From positions 62,001-126,000 of the forward strand of contig KV835854.1 of the NCBI GenBank assembly GCA_001838165.1: 64,000 nt of DNA, given 5' to 3'. Both the position numbers and the translations under genes were made by a program. The notes beneath the pieces are model-generated. The model had not been told where the DNA came from. It was given only the letters and a program-made list of their open reading frames with translations, and did no database searches. This document shows positions 17,998 through 28,300 of this stretch, piece after piece. This DNA is from Actinomyces sp. HMSC035G02 (GTDB lineage Bacteria > Actinomycetota > Actinomycetes > Actinomycetales > Actinomycetaceae). How positions within the stretch are numbered: position 1 is the stretch's first letter; every line of letters begins with the position of its first letter.

Positions 17998-18796
17998 ATG
18001 CGAGTGTGGCCGCCAGGGTCGAGACTGCCACGCACACGAGGAGCGCTGCAAAGACCAGGCCGAGCACGCGGTTCGAGACTCTCTTGGTGAGCCTGGCCCC
18101 CACGATGCCGCCTCCCATCGACGCCGCGGTGAAGAGCGCGACCATGACCCCGGCCTCGGCGGTGATCGTCAGCGTGCCCGCGAGAGTGCGCGAGGCCAGC
18201 CCGAAGGCGGCGGTGATGACCATGACCAGCAGGGACGTCGCGGATGCCCGCTTCATCGGGTATCGCAGCGCCAGGTGCAGCGCGGGCACGATCGCGAACC
18301 CGCCGCCGACGCCGAAGAATCCCGTGAGGAAACCAGTCAGCGTCGCCAGAGCGACGACCCGGCACACGGTCGCGAGTGTCCAGGCCCCCTGAACGTCGGA
18401 GGTATCCCCGGCCTCGTTAGATGAGGATGCGGCAGATGGGCGCAGCTGGGAGCGCACCATGAAGACCGCGACCGCTCCCAGGAGAGCGCAGAAGGAGAGC
18501 ATGAGGGCACGCGCCGAGACGAGCGGGCCGAGCGCCGATCCCGCCCACGTACCCACGAGGCCCGCGAGCGCAAAGACCGTTCCCTCGCGCCACGCGACGT
18601 TCCCGCCGCGAGCGCGCGTCGCCAGCGAGACGGCGGCCGTCAGCCCCACGATGATGAGAGAGAGTCCTGTTGCCTGGTGGGGATCCTGCCCAAGAATGTA
18701 GACGAGGATCGGCACCGATAAGATGCCGCCTCCCGCGCCGAGCGAGCCGACGACAATGCCGACGAATGCGCCGATGAGGAGCGCTTCAACAATCAT
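17996..18796 (-). CDS. TauE/SafE family anion exporter
   Basis: A polytopic membrane protein of 266 residues in the TauE/SafE (DUF81) family, whose members export sulfite, sulfoacetate or related organosulfur anions. The two half-repeats each carry a glycine-rich motif: VGSLGAGGGILSVPIL near residue 16 and GFFGVGGGFAIVPAL near 164. About eight membrane helices can be read. It starts three bases after the sulfatase-maturase stop, so it belongs to the ROK-maturase-exporter operon. Given that neighbourhood, export of sulfate-derived anions released by the sulfatase is an attractive guess, not a demonstrated role. Confidence 0.85.
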   Translation of the reverse strand: MIVEALLIGAFVGIVVGSLGAGGGILSVPILVYILGQDPHQATGLSLIIVGLTAAVSLATRARGGNVAWREGTVFALAGLVGTWAGSALGPLVSARALMLSFCALLGAVAVFMVRSQLRPSAASSSNEAGDTSDVQGAWTLATVCRVVALATLTGFLTGFFGVGGGFAIVPALHLALRYPMKRASATSLLVMVITAAFGLASRTLAGTLTITAEAGVMVALFTAASMGGGIVGARLTKRVSNRVLGLVFAALLVCVAVSTLAATLA

Positions 18797-18799
18797 TGG

Positions 18800-20059
18800 T
18801 CATGTCCGAATAGGTGTGGTGAGGGATAGTCCGAGAGAGGTAGAGACCGCGGGGTCCATAATGTCCGAGGCCGGCCTGCCCGCCGCGATCAGCATGCCCA
18901 TCGCGCGCAGGGCAGGGGTGGCGTGTTCGTAAAACGCCCGGTACCCCTCGCACAGGTAGTTATGCGAGGACTCGCCGCGGCGCACGAAACGGTCTTTCGG
19001 GCAGCCGCCCCAGCACAGCCGCAGGTGTGGGCACGCGCGGCACTCGTCGTCCAGGTCGGGCTTGAGGCGAGCGAAGTCACGCATTTTATCCGAGGCCGCC
19101 AGCTGCGTGAAGGACGAGGAGTTGATCGAGCCGACCAACCAATCCGGCTCCACCCAGTGATCGCAGGCGTACACGTCCCCGTTGAATTCCATCGCCATGT
19201 TCGCCCCGCACTGGGGCGCATGCACGCACACTGTGGCCGAGCCAAACATGGCCGACAGGGTCGAATCCACGTCCTGGATGAAGACCTCGCCCACGTCGGC
19301 GGCCAGCCACTGGTCGAACACCTCGCACAGGAAACGCCCGTAGGAAGCCGGGGATGTGGAACGGCTGGTGACGCAGTCCCCGTCCTGGCGGTACAGGAGC
19401 GCCGAGGTCCCGGAGCGCCAGCCGCGCTCGGCCTGGGCCAGGTCGGCTGCGCGCACGCGCTCGACGATGGGGATGAACTGCAGGTAGCGAGCCCCCAGGT
19501 CGTCGCGGAAGTAGCGGTACACCCGCTCCCCGTGCTCCTCGTTCGCGGCGTTGACCGTGCACAGAATGTTCGTCTCCACGCCCGCGCGGGCGAGGGCCTC
19601 CCAGCCGCGCACAACCATCGCGTGTGTGCCCCGCCCGCCACGGTTGAGCCGGTAGGCGTCGTGGAGGGGAGCGGGCCCGTCGATGGACACGCCCACGAGG
19701 AAGTTGTGGTCCGCGAAAAAGCGGGCCCACTCGTCGGTCACCAGCGTGCCATTGGTCTGTAGCGCGTGACGCACGCGCTGGGTGGGCCGGCGGTAGCGGT
19801 CGCACAGCTCGATGAGGCGCTCAAAAAAAGGCAGGCCGCGCAGGGTCGGCTCCCCGCCCTGCCACAGCATCGTGACCTCGCCATCGGGGCTCGACTCCAG
19901 GAACGCCTCGACGTAGCGTTCCAAGGTCTGCTCGGACATGGTCTGTGCGGCAGCGTCGTAGAGCAGTTCCTTGGACAGGAAAAAGCAATACTGGCAGTCC
20001 AGGTTGCACGCGGCCCCCGTCGGTTTGGTGACGACGGAGAATGGGATTGAGCGCGTCAC
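18800..20059 (-). CDS. Anaerobic sulfatase-maturating enzyme (radical SAM, SPASM)
   Basis: Oxidises the active-site cysteine or serine of sulfatases to formylglycine without oxygen. The radical-SAM cluster motif CNLDCQYC is at residues 18-25. LWQGGEPTL and QTNGTL follow, and the C-terminal SPASM part has several cysteines, including CVHAPQCG, YACDH, CRACPHLRLCWGGCP and YLC, which bind two extra 4Fe-4S clusters. The length of 419 residues is normal. The ATG overlaps the ROK stop by four bases. The likely client is the sulfatase at 21430-22950, which has a cysteine-type site. Confidence 0.92.
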   Translation of the reverse strand: MTRSIPFSVVTKPTGAACNLDCQYCFFLSKELLYDAAAQTMSEQTLERYVEAFLESSPDGEVTMLWQGGEPTLRGLPFFERLIELCDRYRRPTQRVRHALQTNGTLVTDEWARFFADHNFLVGVSIDGPAPLHDAYRLNRGGRGTHAMVVRGWEALARAGVETNILCTVNAANEEHGERVYRYFRDDLGARYLQFIPIVERVRAADLAQAERGWRSGTSALLYRQDGDCVTSRSTSPASYGRFLCEVFDQWLAADVGEVFIQDVDSTLSAMFGSATVCVHAPQCGANMAMEFNGDVYACDHWVEPDWLVGSINSSSFTQLAASDKMRDFARLKPDLDDECRACPHLRLCWGGCPKDRFVRRGESSHNYLCEGYRAFYEHATPALRAMGMLIAAGRPASDIMDPAVSTSLGLSLTTPIRT

Positions 20060-21273
20060 GGCCTGCCCCCGCGATCGGTGCGCGCCTCCATCGACGAGGC
20101 CGGCCCCGCCTCCCGGGGTGAGCCTTCCTCGGGGTAGTGGGGAGACACGGCATCCTCGTCGGAGGGGTGCGCAGCAATGTGGGCGCTGGCCTGAGCGGCA
20201 CCCAAAGGCCCCAGCGATGCCCCCACGACGTCAATGTCCCACTCCATGACAGGAATGAGCTCCCTATGCATGGCGGCCGCGATGTCGGATCGCAGGGAGG
20301 GAAACGCGTCGACGATTTCGCCGGCCACGATGATGGCCCGAGGGTTAATGAGGAGCGCGGCCGAACCCAAGACATAGCCGACAGCCTGGGCAGCCTGCTC
20401 CAGGGCCTCGCGCGCACGCGTATCGCCGGACAATACGGCGCCTCGCAGCTGAGCGATATCGGCAACGCCCGCGCGCTCGCACAGCGCCGGGACGGATGCA
20501 AGTGTTTCGAGGCAACCACGCTTGCCGCAGGCGCAGGGTGACTCGTTGGCACCCACCGTCATGTGCCCCAGTTCCCCGGCAAGACCGCCCGCCCCGCCAA
20601 CGAGGCGGAAATCGGAGACGACGCAGCCGCCCACGCCCCCCGACAGGCGCAGATAGATGAATGAGGACATATCCGCGCCCGCGCCCCACAGGGCCTCCGC
20701 GAGCGCCGCCATGCGCACGGTGTTGTCGACGATCGGGAGAGGAGCCCACCAGCGACGCGTGAGCTCGCTGAGCTCCTCCATGGTCGGGTACGCGTCCGAG
20801 GAGAGCCTGGCGTTACGCCCCATCGGAATGGGAACACCCACGCCCACTGCGCGCACCGTCGAAGTGTTGATTCCTTGACGGGCCGCGCTCGCGGCCAGAG
20901 CCTCGCAGGTTTGCTCGAGAGAGAGCTGGAGGGAGGGAGAGGCGGGGGAGACGATATGAACGGCGGCCAGGACGGTCCCGGCGCGTGAGAGCATGACGCC
21001 CGCGCACGACGTACGCGTGACGTTCAGGCCGACGCAGTGTGCCGCTGATGAGTTGAGTGTGAGGAGCTGGGTGGGCCGGCCTCGTCCGGGGGCGTTCGTG
21101 CGCACGGGCGTCACCGATCCCTCGTCGAGGAGGGTGGTGAGCGCGCGCCCCAGGTTCGTGCGTGAGGTGTCGAGGGCCTCGCACAGCTGGGAGCGCGTTG
21201 CGGGGGCTTTGGCCAGGTGGGCGACGATGCGGTCTTCGAGGGTGGGTAGTGGTCTGCGTGTGGGGTAGTGCAT
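20056..21273 (-). CDS. ROK family transcriptional regulator
   Basis: A DNA-binding repressor or activator of the NagC/XylR type. Residues from about 10 to 65 form a winged helix-turn-helix (RSQLCEALDTSRTNLGRALTTLLDEG). The rest is the sugar-kinase-like ROK domain with the zinc motif CACGKRGCLE. ATG 21273 is preceded by GGAAGGAGAGGC; the longer frame to GTG 21354 has no ribosome binding site, so I use 405 residues. It lies upstream of and overlaps the sulfatase maturase, and downstream of the sulfatase. ROK regulators often sense sugars or amino-sugar phosphates, so the trigger here may be a product of glycan breakdown. Confidence 0.88.
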   Translation of the reverse strand: MHYPTRRPLPTLEDRIVAHLAKAPATRSQLCEALDTSRTNLGRALTTLLDEGSVTPVRTNAPGRGRPTQLLTLNSSAAHCVGLNVTRTSCAGVMLSRAGTVLAAVHIVSPASPSLQLSLEQTCEALAASAARQGINTSTVRAVGVGVPIPMGRNARLSSDAYPTMEELSELTRRWWAPLPIVDNTVRMAALAEALWGAGADMSSFIYLRLSGGVGGCVVSDFRLVGGAGGLAGELGHMTVGANESPCACGKRGCLETLASVPALCERAGVADIAQLRGAVLSGDTRAREALEQAAQAVGYVLGSAALLINPRAIIVAGEIVDAFPSLRSDIAAAMHRELIPVMEWDIDVVGASLGPLGAAQASAHIAAHPSDEDAVSPHYPEEGSPREAGPASSMEARTDRGGRP

Positions 21274-21381
21274 GCCTCTCCTTCCCGGCGCTTCGTCGTT
21301 GGTGTCCGCTCGGGGCGCTTCGGCCTCGTTGACAGTTTCTATGATACGCGTCACTGTGTGGGGTGTGCAGGGCGCGCGTTG

Positions 21382-21423
21382 GCCTCGGCGGCGGGATCAT
21401 GCGTGTCCTCCCGCCGCCGAGGC
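21382..21423 (-). terminator. Hairpin after the sulfatase gene
   Basis: GCCTCGGCGGCGGGA (21382-21396) and TCCCGCCGCCGAGGC (21409-21423) form a perfect 15-bp stem seven bases beyond the sulfatase stop. No T-run. It may reduce read-through into the ROK operon. Confidence 0.6.
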
Positions 21424-21429
21424 AGTGGG

Positions 21430-22950
21430 TTAGTCGCTCGTGACCTCGTCGAGGTCGGAGCGAGCCGTGTTCACCAGCGGGATGTCGAAGTCCGTCATCG
21501 CCGCCATCCACTTGGCGAAGGAGTGATCCCCGCGCTCACGCAGCTGCAGGTACAGGTTCGTGGCCAGCTCCCTGCGGATCTTGTCGTAGACGGGCACGGT
21601 GTACACGTTGTTCATCTCGGCCGGATCCAGGCGCAGGTCGTAGAGCTCGTTGATCGACTCGGGGTTGATGACGAGCTTGAAGTCCCGCGTGCGCAGCATG
21701 CGCTGCTGGAGGGGGAAGTGGTGGCCGTGGAACTCGCACACGATGTCCTCGCGCCAGCCTTCGACGTCCTCGCCGCGCGTCAGGTCCACGATCGAGCGGC
21801 CGTCCTCCACGAGCGAGGTGTCCAGGCCCGCGATGTCGAGCACCGTGGCCGGCAGATCGATGAGGGAGACGAACGCGTCGGATCGGCCCACGGTCGAGAC
21901 GCCGGGAATGTGGGCGATGAAGGGGACGTTGTAGATGTCGTCGTACATCATCGGGCCCTTGTCGTTGAGGCGGTGTGAGCCCGTGAACTCACCGTGGTCA
22001 GCGCAGAAGAAGACCGCCGTGTCGTCCAGGATGCCCAGTTCGCGTGCCACGTCCATGATGCGCCCGATCTCGAAGTCGATCATGGCCGTGTATCCCCAGT
22101 AGACCGCGATGAGCTTCTTCCACTGCTCGTTCGTGAACGAGGACGTGGACCAGTAGGTCGCGTAGTTCTCCTGGATTGGGGGCTTGCCGATGAGGGAGTC
22201 GCCGAAGTTTTCCGGCAGCTCGACGTCGTGCGGATCGATGAGGTCGAACCACTCGTCGGGCAGGAAGTAGGGCAGGTGGGGGCCGAAGAAGTGCACGTCG
22301 AGGCAGAAGGGCTGCTTCGAGTCCTTCCAGTCGGCCGCGTACTCACGCAGCTTCTCGATCGCGCGGTCCGCCAGGAAGCGCTCGAAGGTGGCCTCCTCGG
22401 GCTGGTCGAGGCGCGCGGCGATGATGTGGCCATCGCGCCCGCCGGGCAGCTTGCCGCGCCACAGGTCGTGCGCGCGAACCGGCGGGAGATTGTTGGCCTC
22501 GAGCCAGGCGACGTACTTCTCGTTGGCGACCGGGTTTTCGGCACCCCAGTAGGTGTCGTCGTCCGCGCCGAACTTGTCGGGCAGGTTGTAGCCGCAGTGG
22601 TACTTGCCGACGATGCCGACGTTGTATCCGGCGTCGCGCAGCTCCTGCGTGTACGTCCATGTCCCCTCGGGGATTGAGACCTGGTAGGCGATGTTCCACT
22701 CGGGGTTGGCCAGCACCTGGTGCTTGCCCGGGCGCTTGCCGGTGAGCAGCGAGGCGCGCGCCGGCGTGCAGATAGCCGTGGGGGTGAAGCAGTGCGTGAA
22801 GGCGAAGCCCGATTCGCCCATCGCGTCGATGACGGGGGTTTGCGCGTGGGGGTTGCCCAGGCAGCCGATCGTGTCGGTGCGGTGCTGGTCGGTCATGATG
22901 ACCAGGACGTTGCGCACGTTGTCGGGAATATCCCTCGGTGTATGGGCCAT
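21430..22950 (-). CDS. Cysteine-type sulfatase
   Basis: Hydrolyses sulfate esters, probably on a sugar or mucin glycan. The formylglycine signature CTPARASLLTGKRP begins at Cys61. Metal-binding residues appear in MTDQHRTDT near the N-terminus and in FCADHGEFTGSH, where an Asp-His pair completes the site. The start is ATG 22950 with AGAAGGAG upstream; a longer frame to 23001 has no such site. The 506-residue protein has no signal peptide, so it is cytoplasmic and would act on imported fragments. The matching maturase is 1.4 kb away on the same strand. Confidence 0.92.
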   Translation of the reverse strand: MAHTPRDIPDNVRNVLVIMTDQHRTDTIGCLGNPHAQTPVIDAMGESGFAFTHCFTPTAICTPARASLLTGKRPGKHQVLANPEWNIAYQVSIPEGTWTYTQELRDAGYNVGIVGKYHCGYNLPDKFGADDDTYWGAENPVANEKYVAWLEANNLPPVRAHDLWRGKLPGGRDGHIIAARLDQPEEATFERFLADRAIEKLREYAADWKDSKQPFCLDVHFFGPHLPYFLPDEWFDLIDPHDVELPENFGDSLIGKPPIQENYATYWSTSSFTNEQWKKLIAVYWGYTAMIDFEIGRIMDVARELGILDDTAVFFCADHGEFTGSHRLNDKGPMMYDDIYNVPFIAHIPGVSTVGRSDAFVSLIDLPATVLDIAGLDTSLVEDGRSIVDLTRGEDVEGWREDIVCEFHGHHFPLQQRMLRTRDFKLVINPESINELYDLRLDPAEMNNVYTVPVYDKIRRELATNLYLQLRERGDHSFAKWMAAMTDFDIPLVNTARSDLDEVTSD

Positions 22951-23078
22951 CAGTTGCTCCTTCTCCCGGTGGCGGGCGACGAACAGCGTACGCTCGCTCA
23001 CACTTCACTGTACGCGCATGGTTTTGCGCCCACTGAACCGGACAAAAAGATCAAAAGTGCACCGTGTCACCAATCGTG

Positions 23079-23942
23079 TTAGCGCGTCTGAACCACGAAC
23101 TCCGGATTCGGCGTCTGTGCCGGCGTCACCGAATCAGCCTCAATAACCAGCGCCTTCCCACCGCGCACACGCAACGTACCGCTCACATGCACCCAGCTAT
23201 CCGCCGCAGGAGCAGGCCCAGCCCACCGCACCGCAAAACCAACCGGATACGCATCCGCCGCACAACACCAAATCGCCATACGCGCCACCGCAAAGCTCTC
23301 CTCATCCGTCACACGCGGAATCGACGCCTGAGCGCTCGCGGCCTCGGAACTGAGGACGAAGCCAGTGAGTTCAACGCGCTGACCGTCGTGCGCGCGTCCG
23401 TTGGCGATCATCTCCTCCACCTGGGAGTAGAAGTTGTCGGTCGTCAGCTCCAGCTTCCCACTCGACGAGGCCTGCCCCGCACCCCCGTTCTGGCTGCCGC
23501 TCCCGGTGGCTGGGTTGGCGCCCCCGTTTGCTGCGCTGTTGGAATCCCCGGGGGTGTCCGCGGTCGAATCGTCGGTGTCCGCGTCGATGGTGGATCCGCC
23601 AGAGGTGGGGCGTGCGCCAATCGCGCCCGCGGCCAGCTCGGAGGGGGAGACGCGGAAGGGGAGGATGAGCAGGGCGGCAGCTAGGAGGGCGACGAGGCTG
23701 CGCGTTGTGGCCCGGTAGGAGGCTGCTGTGTTGGCGTTGTCGTGCTCGCCGGCGTCGATGCGCGCGGAGAGTGCGAGCGCGCAGGCGAACAGGCCGATGC
23801 TGGACGCGATGATGCCCAAGCGCGCCGACGGGGGCACGAAGGACGCGTAGCGGCCGGACATAGCGAGCCATAGCAGCACGCCGCCGAGGGATGCGAGAGA
23901 GAGCGACTCGAGGACGGGGGCGATGCGGTCGATGAGCTTCAC
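23079..23942 (-). CDS. TIGR03943 (YcgQ-like) putative permease subunit
   Basis: A 287-residue membrane protein. Two to four membrane helices occupy the first 100 residues. A Gly/Ser/Asn-rich linker follows at about 110-160, then a soluble beta-rich domain with ELTGFVLS, MAIWCCAADAYPVGF and WVHVSGTLRVRGG, the conserved layout of the YcgQ family. GTG 23942 overlaps the stop of the upstream permease by four bases, and the pair are a known couple (YraQ/YcgR with YcgQ). The substrate is not established from sequence. Confidence 0.82.
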   Translation of the reverse strand: MKLIDRIAPVLESLSLASLGGVLLWLAMSGRYASFVPPSARLGIIASSIGLFACALALSARIDAGEHDNANTAASYRATTRSLVALLAAALLILPFRVSPSELAAGAIGARPTSGGSTIDADTDDSTADTPGDSNSAANGGANPATGSGSQNGGAGQASSSGKLELTTDNFYSQVEEMIANGRAHDGQRVELTGFVLSSEAASAQASIPRVTDEESFAVARMAIWCCAADAYPVGFAVRWAGPAPAADSWVHVSGTLRVRGGKALVIEADSVTPAQTPNPEFVVQTR

Positions 23943-24949
23943 GCGAGGACCCCCATCCACCAGGCGCCACCAATGACGGCGGCGGCGACGCTGGTGACGG
24001 TCGCAAACAGGCGAAGCACGAACGCGCCGCGGAACTGCGAGGACAGCAGGGCCACGTTCTTCACGTCCATCATCGGGCCGTAGACCATGAACCCCATGAG
24101 CGCGCCCTGCGGCGCGAGGGAGGCCAACGAACGCGCGATCACCGCGTCGGACGAGGAACACAGCGACAGGGCGAAGCCCGCCGCCATCATGAGCGCCAGC
24201 GCGCCGGGCGCGGGCAGGCCCGCGAGTAGGGAAGACACCGGCCAGAACACCTGCGCCGCTGTCGAGGCGGCCACACCGCCTAGCAGGTAGGGCAGGATCC
24301 GCCCGAAGGAATGGCCGGTCGCGCCAAGGACGCCAGAGAACGAGCGATCCGGCGTCTCGCAGCCGCCGTCGCATCCGCACGAGTCCCCGTCATGGACGTG
24401 GGCTTCCTCGCGCAGGGCGCTCGGAGGAGAAGCCAGCATCGACAAGCCCACCGACAACGCGACGATGATGCTCAGGCCGATACGCGCCCCCACAATCGCC
24501 CACGAGCCGAACGCGTAATACGTCGACGCAATCACCAGGGGATTGATCGCGGGGGATGCCAGCATGAGAGTGGTCGCCGCCGACAGAGGCACGCCCTTGC
24601 GCAGCAGCGAACGGAAGATCGGCACCGCCGAACAATCACACACGGGAAGAAGAAAAGCAGCGACGAGGGCGGTCAACACGGACGCCACCGGGTTCGTCGG
24701 AAACACGCGCGCGATCAGGGCGGGGGAGATGAAAGCCTCGATGAGTTCTGCAACGAACACGCCCAACAGCAGGAAGGGAATCGCCTGCAGGGTCATGCCC
24801 ACGGCGATCGTCGCCGCGCGACCAATGGGCAGGCCCGATCCAGCCAGGGTTCCCTGCGTGGCCCACACGGCAACCAGCGCCACCAACACAAGCGCGCCGA
24901 TAAGCGCACCCCAGGGACGCGCAGGGCGTTTCGTCTCCACTACACTCAC
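23939..24949 (-). CDS. YraQ/YcgR (DUF318) family permease
   Basis: A polytopic membrane protein of 336 residues with eight or so helices. Family hallmarks are the first-half motif PVCDCSAVPIFRSLLRKGVPLSAATTL with LASPAINPL, and a second-half SLCSSSDAVIARSL with YGPMMDVKN. A central loop HVHDGDSCGCDGGC is rich in His and Cys and could bind metal. It starts at GTG 24949, six bases after TAGAGT, so it is probably leaderless. It is translationally coupled to the YcgQ-like partner. Transport substrate is unknown; the metal-binding loop makes metal handling worth testing. Confidence 0.85.
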   Translation of the reverse strand: MSVVETKRPARPWGALIGALVLVALVAVWATQGTLAGSGLPIGRAATIAVGMTLQAIPFLLLGVFVAELIEAFISPALIARVFPTNPVASVLTALVAAFLLPVCDCSAVPIFRSLLRKGVPLSAATTLMLASPAINPLVIASTYYAFGSWAIVGARIGLSIIVALSVGLSMLASPPSALREEAHVHDGDSCGCDGGCETPDRSFSGVLGATGHSFGRILPYLLGGVAASTAAQVFWPVSSLLAGLPAPGALALMMAAGFALSLCSSSDAVIARSLASLAPQGALMGFMVYGPMMDVKNVALLSSQFRGAFVLRLFATVTSVAAAVIGGAWWMGVLA

Positions 24950-24955
24950 CCCACA

Positions 24956-24961
24956 ACTCTA
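24956..24961 (-). promoter_or_regulatory. -10 hexamer for the leaderless permease gene
   Basis: TAGAGT on the reverse strand ends six bases before GTG 24949. The hexamer and spacing are identical to those before pepO. Confidence 0.45.
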
Positions 24962-25125
24962 GGACAGGAGTCCCGCGCCTCTCCGTTCACTCGCCGAACA
25001 AGGCGCACGAGACGGCGGCCCACGCGCGCGACGCCAAGCTCCCACAGGTGCGCTGTGGGCAGGCAGACGCTCCGCCCGGTGGGCGCTCGCGAGTTTCTTC
25101 GCTACACTGGTTTTTCGCTACGATC

Positions 25126-25343
25126 CGGCCCGCTGCCGCGGGGTATCACCGGGGAGCATCCGGAAGAAAGAGGAGCGCGAGCGCCGGCCACGGCCTCGTC
25201 CCCTCCAGTAGAACCGGACGGGAGGGCCCGACATAGCCCCAACGAAGCGGCCGCGCCCGGTGAGGGAGCGGCAAGCGGGGTGGTACCGCGGGTGCCGGCG
25301 ACGCCGGTCCTCGTCCCTGTATAGGCGCGAGACGAGGACACTC
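25126..25343 (+). promoter_or_regulatory. T-box riboswitch of ileS (isoleucine, translational type)
   Basis: The leader carries the T-box core GGGGTGGTACCGCGG at 25277-25291. An ATC isoleucine codon at 25145-25147, in a short hairpin between GCGGGGT and CCGGGGAGC, is the likely specifier. TGGT pairs with the tRNA end ACCA. Downstream, TCCTCGTC (25308-25315) is complementary to GACGAGGA (25331-25338), which contains the Shine-Dalgarno sequence of ileS. So uncharged tRNA-Ile would free the ribosome binding site, as in other actinobacterial ileS T-boxes. TACACT (25103-25108) or TACGAT (25119-25124) may be the -10. Confidence 0.88.
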
Positions 25344-28300
25344 ATGACGAAGCACGGCTTCTACCCCCGCCACCGGCAAGACGAGGTGGACCCCAGCCCT
25401 TCCTTCCCCACGATGGAAGAGGGCACCCTGGCGTTCTGGGCCAGCGACGACACCTTCCGCAAGTCCATTGAGATGCGCGACGCCGGCGAGCATGGCTCCA
25501 ACGAGTTCGTGTTCTACGATGGGCCGCCTTTCGCCAACGGCCTGCCCCACTACGGTCACCTGCTGACCGGCTACGTCAAGGACGTCGTGGGCCGCTACCA
25601 GACCATGAAGGGCCACCGCGTCGAGCGCCGCTTCGGCTGGGACACGCACGGCCTGCCCGCAGAGCTCGAGGCTCAGCGCCAGCTCGGCATCGAGGACGTC
25701 ACCGAGATCACCCGCGAGGGTGGCGTCGGCATCGAGGCGTTCAACGCCGCCTGCCGCTCCTCCGTCCTGCGCTACACGAAGGAATGGGAAGAGTACGTCA
25801 CCCGCCAGGCCCGCTGGGTGGACTTCGAGCACGACTACAAGACGCTCGACATGTCCTACACCGAGTCCGTGCTGTGGGCATTCAAGCAGCTCTACGACAA
25901 GGGCTTGGCCTACCAGGGCCACCGCGTCCTGCCCTACTGCTGGAATGACCGCACGCCTCTGAGCAATCACGAGCTCAAGATGGACGACGACGTGTACCAG
26001 GACCGCACCGACAATACGGTGACGGTGGGCCTGCGTCTGGAAACCAAGCTGCGTGAGGACTCGGCGCGCCCCGAGCTGGCCCTCATCTGGACGACCACGC
26101 CCTGGACGCTCCCCTCGAACTCGGCCGTCGCCGTGGGCCCGCAGATCGAGTACTCCCTCGTCGAGGTCGCCTCCGACCACGCGGGTAACCTCGCGGGCGA
26201 GCGCGTCCTCATCGCCACCGACCTGATCCCCTCCTACGCCAAGGAGCTCGGCGAGGACCCCACCGTCGTCGCGACCTACAAGGGCCATGAGCTGGTGGGC
26301 ATCCACTACCACCCGATCTACGACTACTTCGACACCCCCGAGCGTCGCGCTGAAGGCGGCGCCCCCGGCCCCAACGGCTGGTCCATCATCGCCGCCGACT
26401 ACGTGACGACCACGGACGGCACCGGCCTCGTCCACCAGGCTCCCGCATTCGGTGAAGACGACATGTGGACCTGCATGGAGTACGGCATTGGCCTCGTCAT
26501 GCCCGTCGACGAGGGCGGCGTCTTCACCTCCGAGGTTCCCGACTACGAGGGCATGCAGATCTTCGACGCGAACCGCTACGTGGTCGCCGACCTGCGCGAG
26601 CAGGGTGGCCCGATCGCGCGCCGCGCCCCGGAGATCCGCGCCGTGCTGGTGCGCGAGAAGTCCTACGTGCACTCCTACCCGCACTGCTGGCGCTGCCGCA
26701 AGCCCCTCATGTACAAGGCCGTGTCCTCGTGGTTCGTCCGCGTGACCCAGATCCGCGACCGCATGGTGGAGCTCAACCAGGAGATCACCTGGACCCCCGC
26801 TCACACCAAGGACGGCATCTTCGGCAAGTGGCTGGAGGGTGCCCGTGACTGGTCGATCTCGCGTAACCGCTTCTGGGGCGCGCCGATCCCCGTGTGGGTC
26901 TCGGACGATCCCGCCTACCCGCGCACCGACGTCTACGGCTCCATCGCGGAGCTCGAGGCCGACTTCGGCGTGAAGGTCACGGATTTCCACCGTCCGTTCA
27001 TTGATCAGCTCACGCGCCCGAACCCGGACGACCCGACGGGCAAGTCGACGATGCGTCGTATCTCCGACGTGTTCGACTGCTGGTTCGAGTCCGGCTCGAT
27101 GCCCTTCGCGCAGGTGCACTACCCGTTCGAGAACCAGGAGTGGTTCGAGAACCACTACCCGGGCGACTTCATCGTCGAGTACATCGGTCAGACGCGCGGC
27201 TGGTTCTACACGCTGCACGTCCTGGCGACCGCGCTCTTCGATCGCCCCGCGTTCCGCTCCTGCGTCTCCCACGGCATCGTGCTGGGTGACGACGGCCTGA
27301 AGATGAGTAAGTCGCTGCGTAACTATCCGGACGTGGCCGAGGTGTTCAACAAGTACGGCTCCGACGCCATGCGTTGGTTCCTCATGTCGAGCCCGGTCGT
27401 GCGCGGCGGCAACCTGATCGTCAAGGAGGAGTCGATCCGCGACACCGTCCGTCAGGTGCTGCTGCCCATCTGGAACACGTACTACTTCTTCACGCTGTAC
27501 GCGGGCGCCTGCAACAAGGGCGAGGGGTACGAGGCCTCGCGCATCGATCTGTCGTCGCCCGAGGCCGTGGCCGCGCTGGCGCAGATGGACCGCTACCTGC
27601 TGGCCCACACCCGCACCCTGGCTGAGGATGTGCGCGGCGCGCTCGACGGCTACGACGTGGCCGGCGCGTGCGAGGCGATCCGCGACTACCTGGATGTTCT
27701 GACGAACTGGTACGTGCGTACGCAGCGTCAGCGCTTCTGGGACGAGGATGGCGCCGCGTTCGACACGCTGTACACGGCTCTCGTGACGCTCATGGAGCTG
27801 GCGGCGCCCCTGCTGCCGCTGCTGAGCGAGGAGATCTGGCGAGGCCTGACGGGCGGGGAGTCCGTGCACCTCGTCGACTTCCCCGTCATCGACGAGGCAG
27901 TGGACGCCCCCGAGCTGGTCGCCGCGATGGACGAGGTTCGTTCGATCGTGTCGGCAGCCCACGCGCTGCGCAAGACGCATCAGCTGCGCGTGCGCCAGCC
28001 GCTGGCCTCCCTGCTGGTCGTGTCGGAGAACTTCGCTGCGCTGGAGCCCTTCGCGGATCTGATCGCCTCCGAGGTGAACGTGAAGTCCGTGGTGTTCTCC
28101 GCGCCGCAGGACTCGGGCCTGAGCGTCCGCACCGAGCTGGCGCTGAACCCGCGCGCCTTCGATCCGGCCGTTCGTAAGCTGACGAGCCAGCTGTTCAAGG
28201 CTCAGAAGTCCGGTGAGTGGGAGGTCGTGGATGGTGAGTGCCGTTTCGCCTCCGTCGAGCTGGATGGGGCGCCGCTGGTGCTCACGGGCGACATGTTCTC

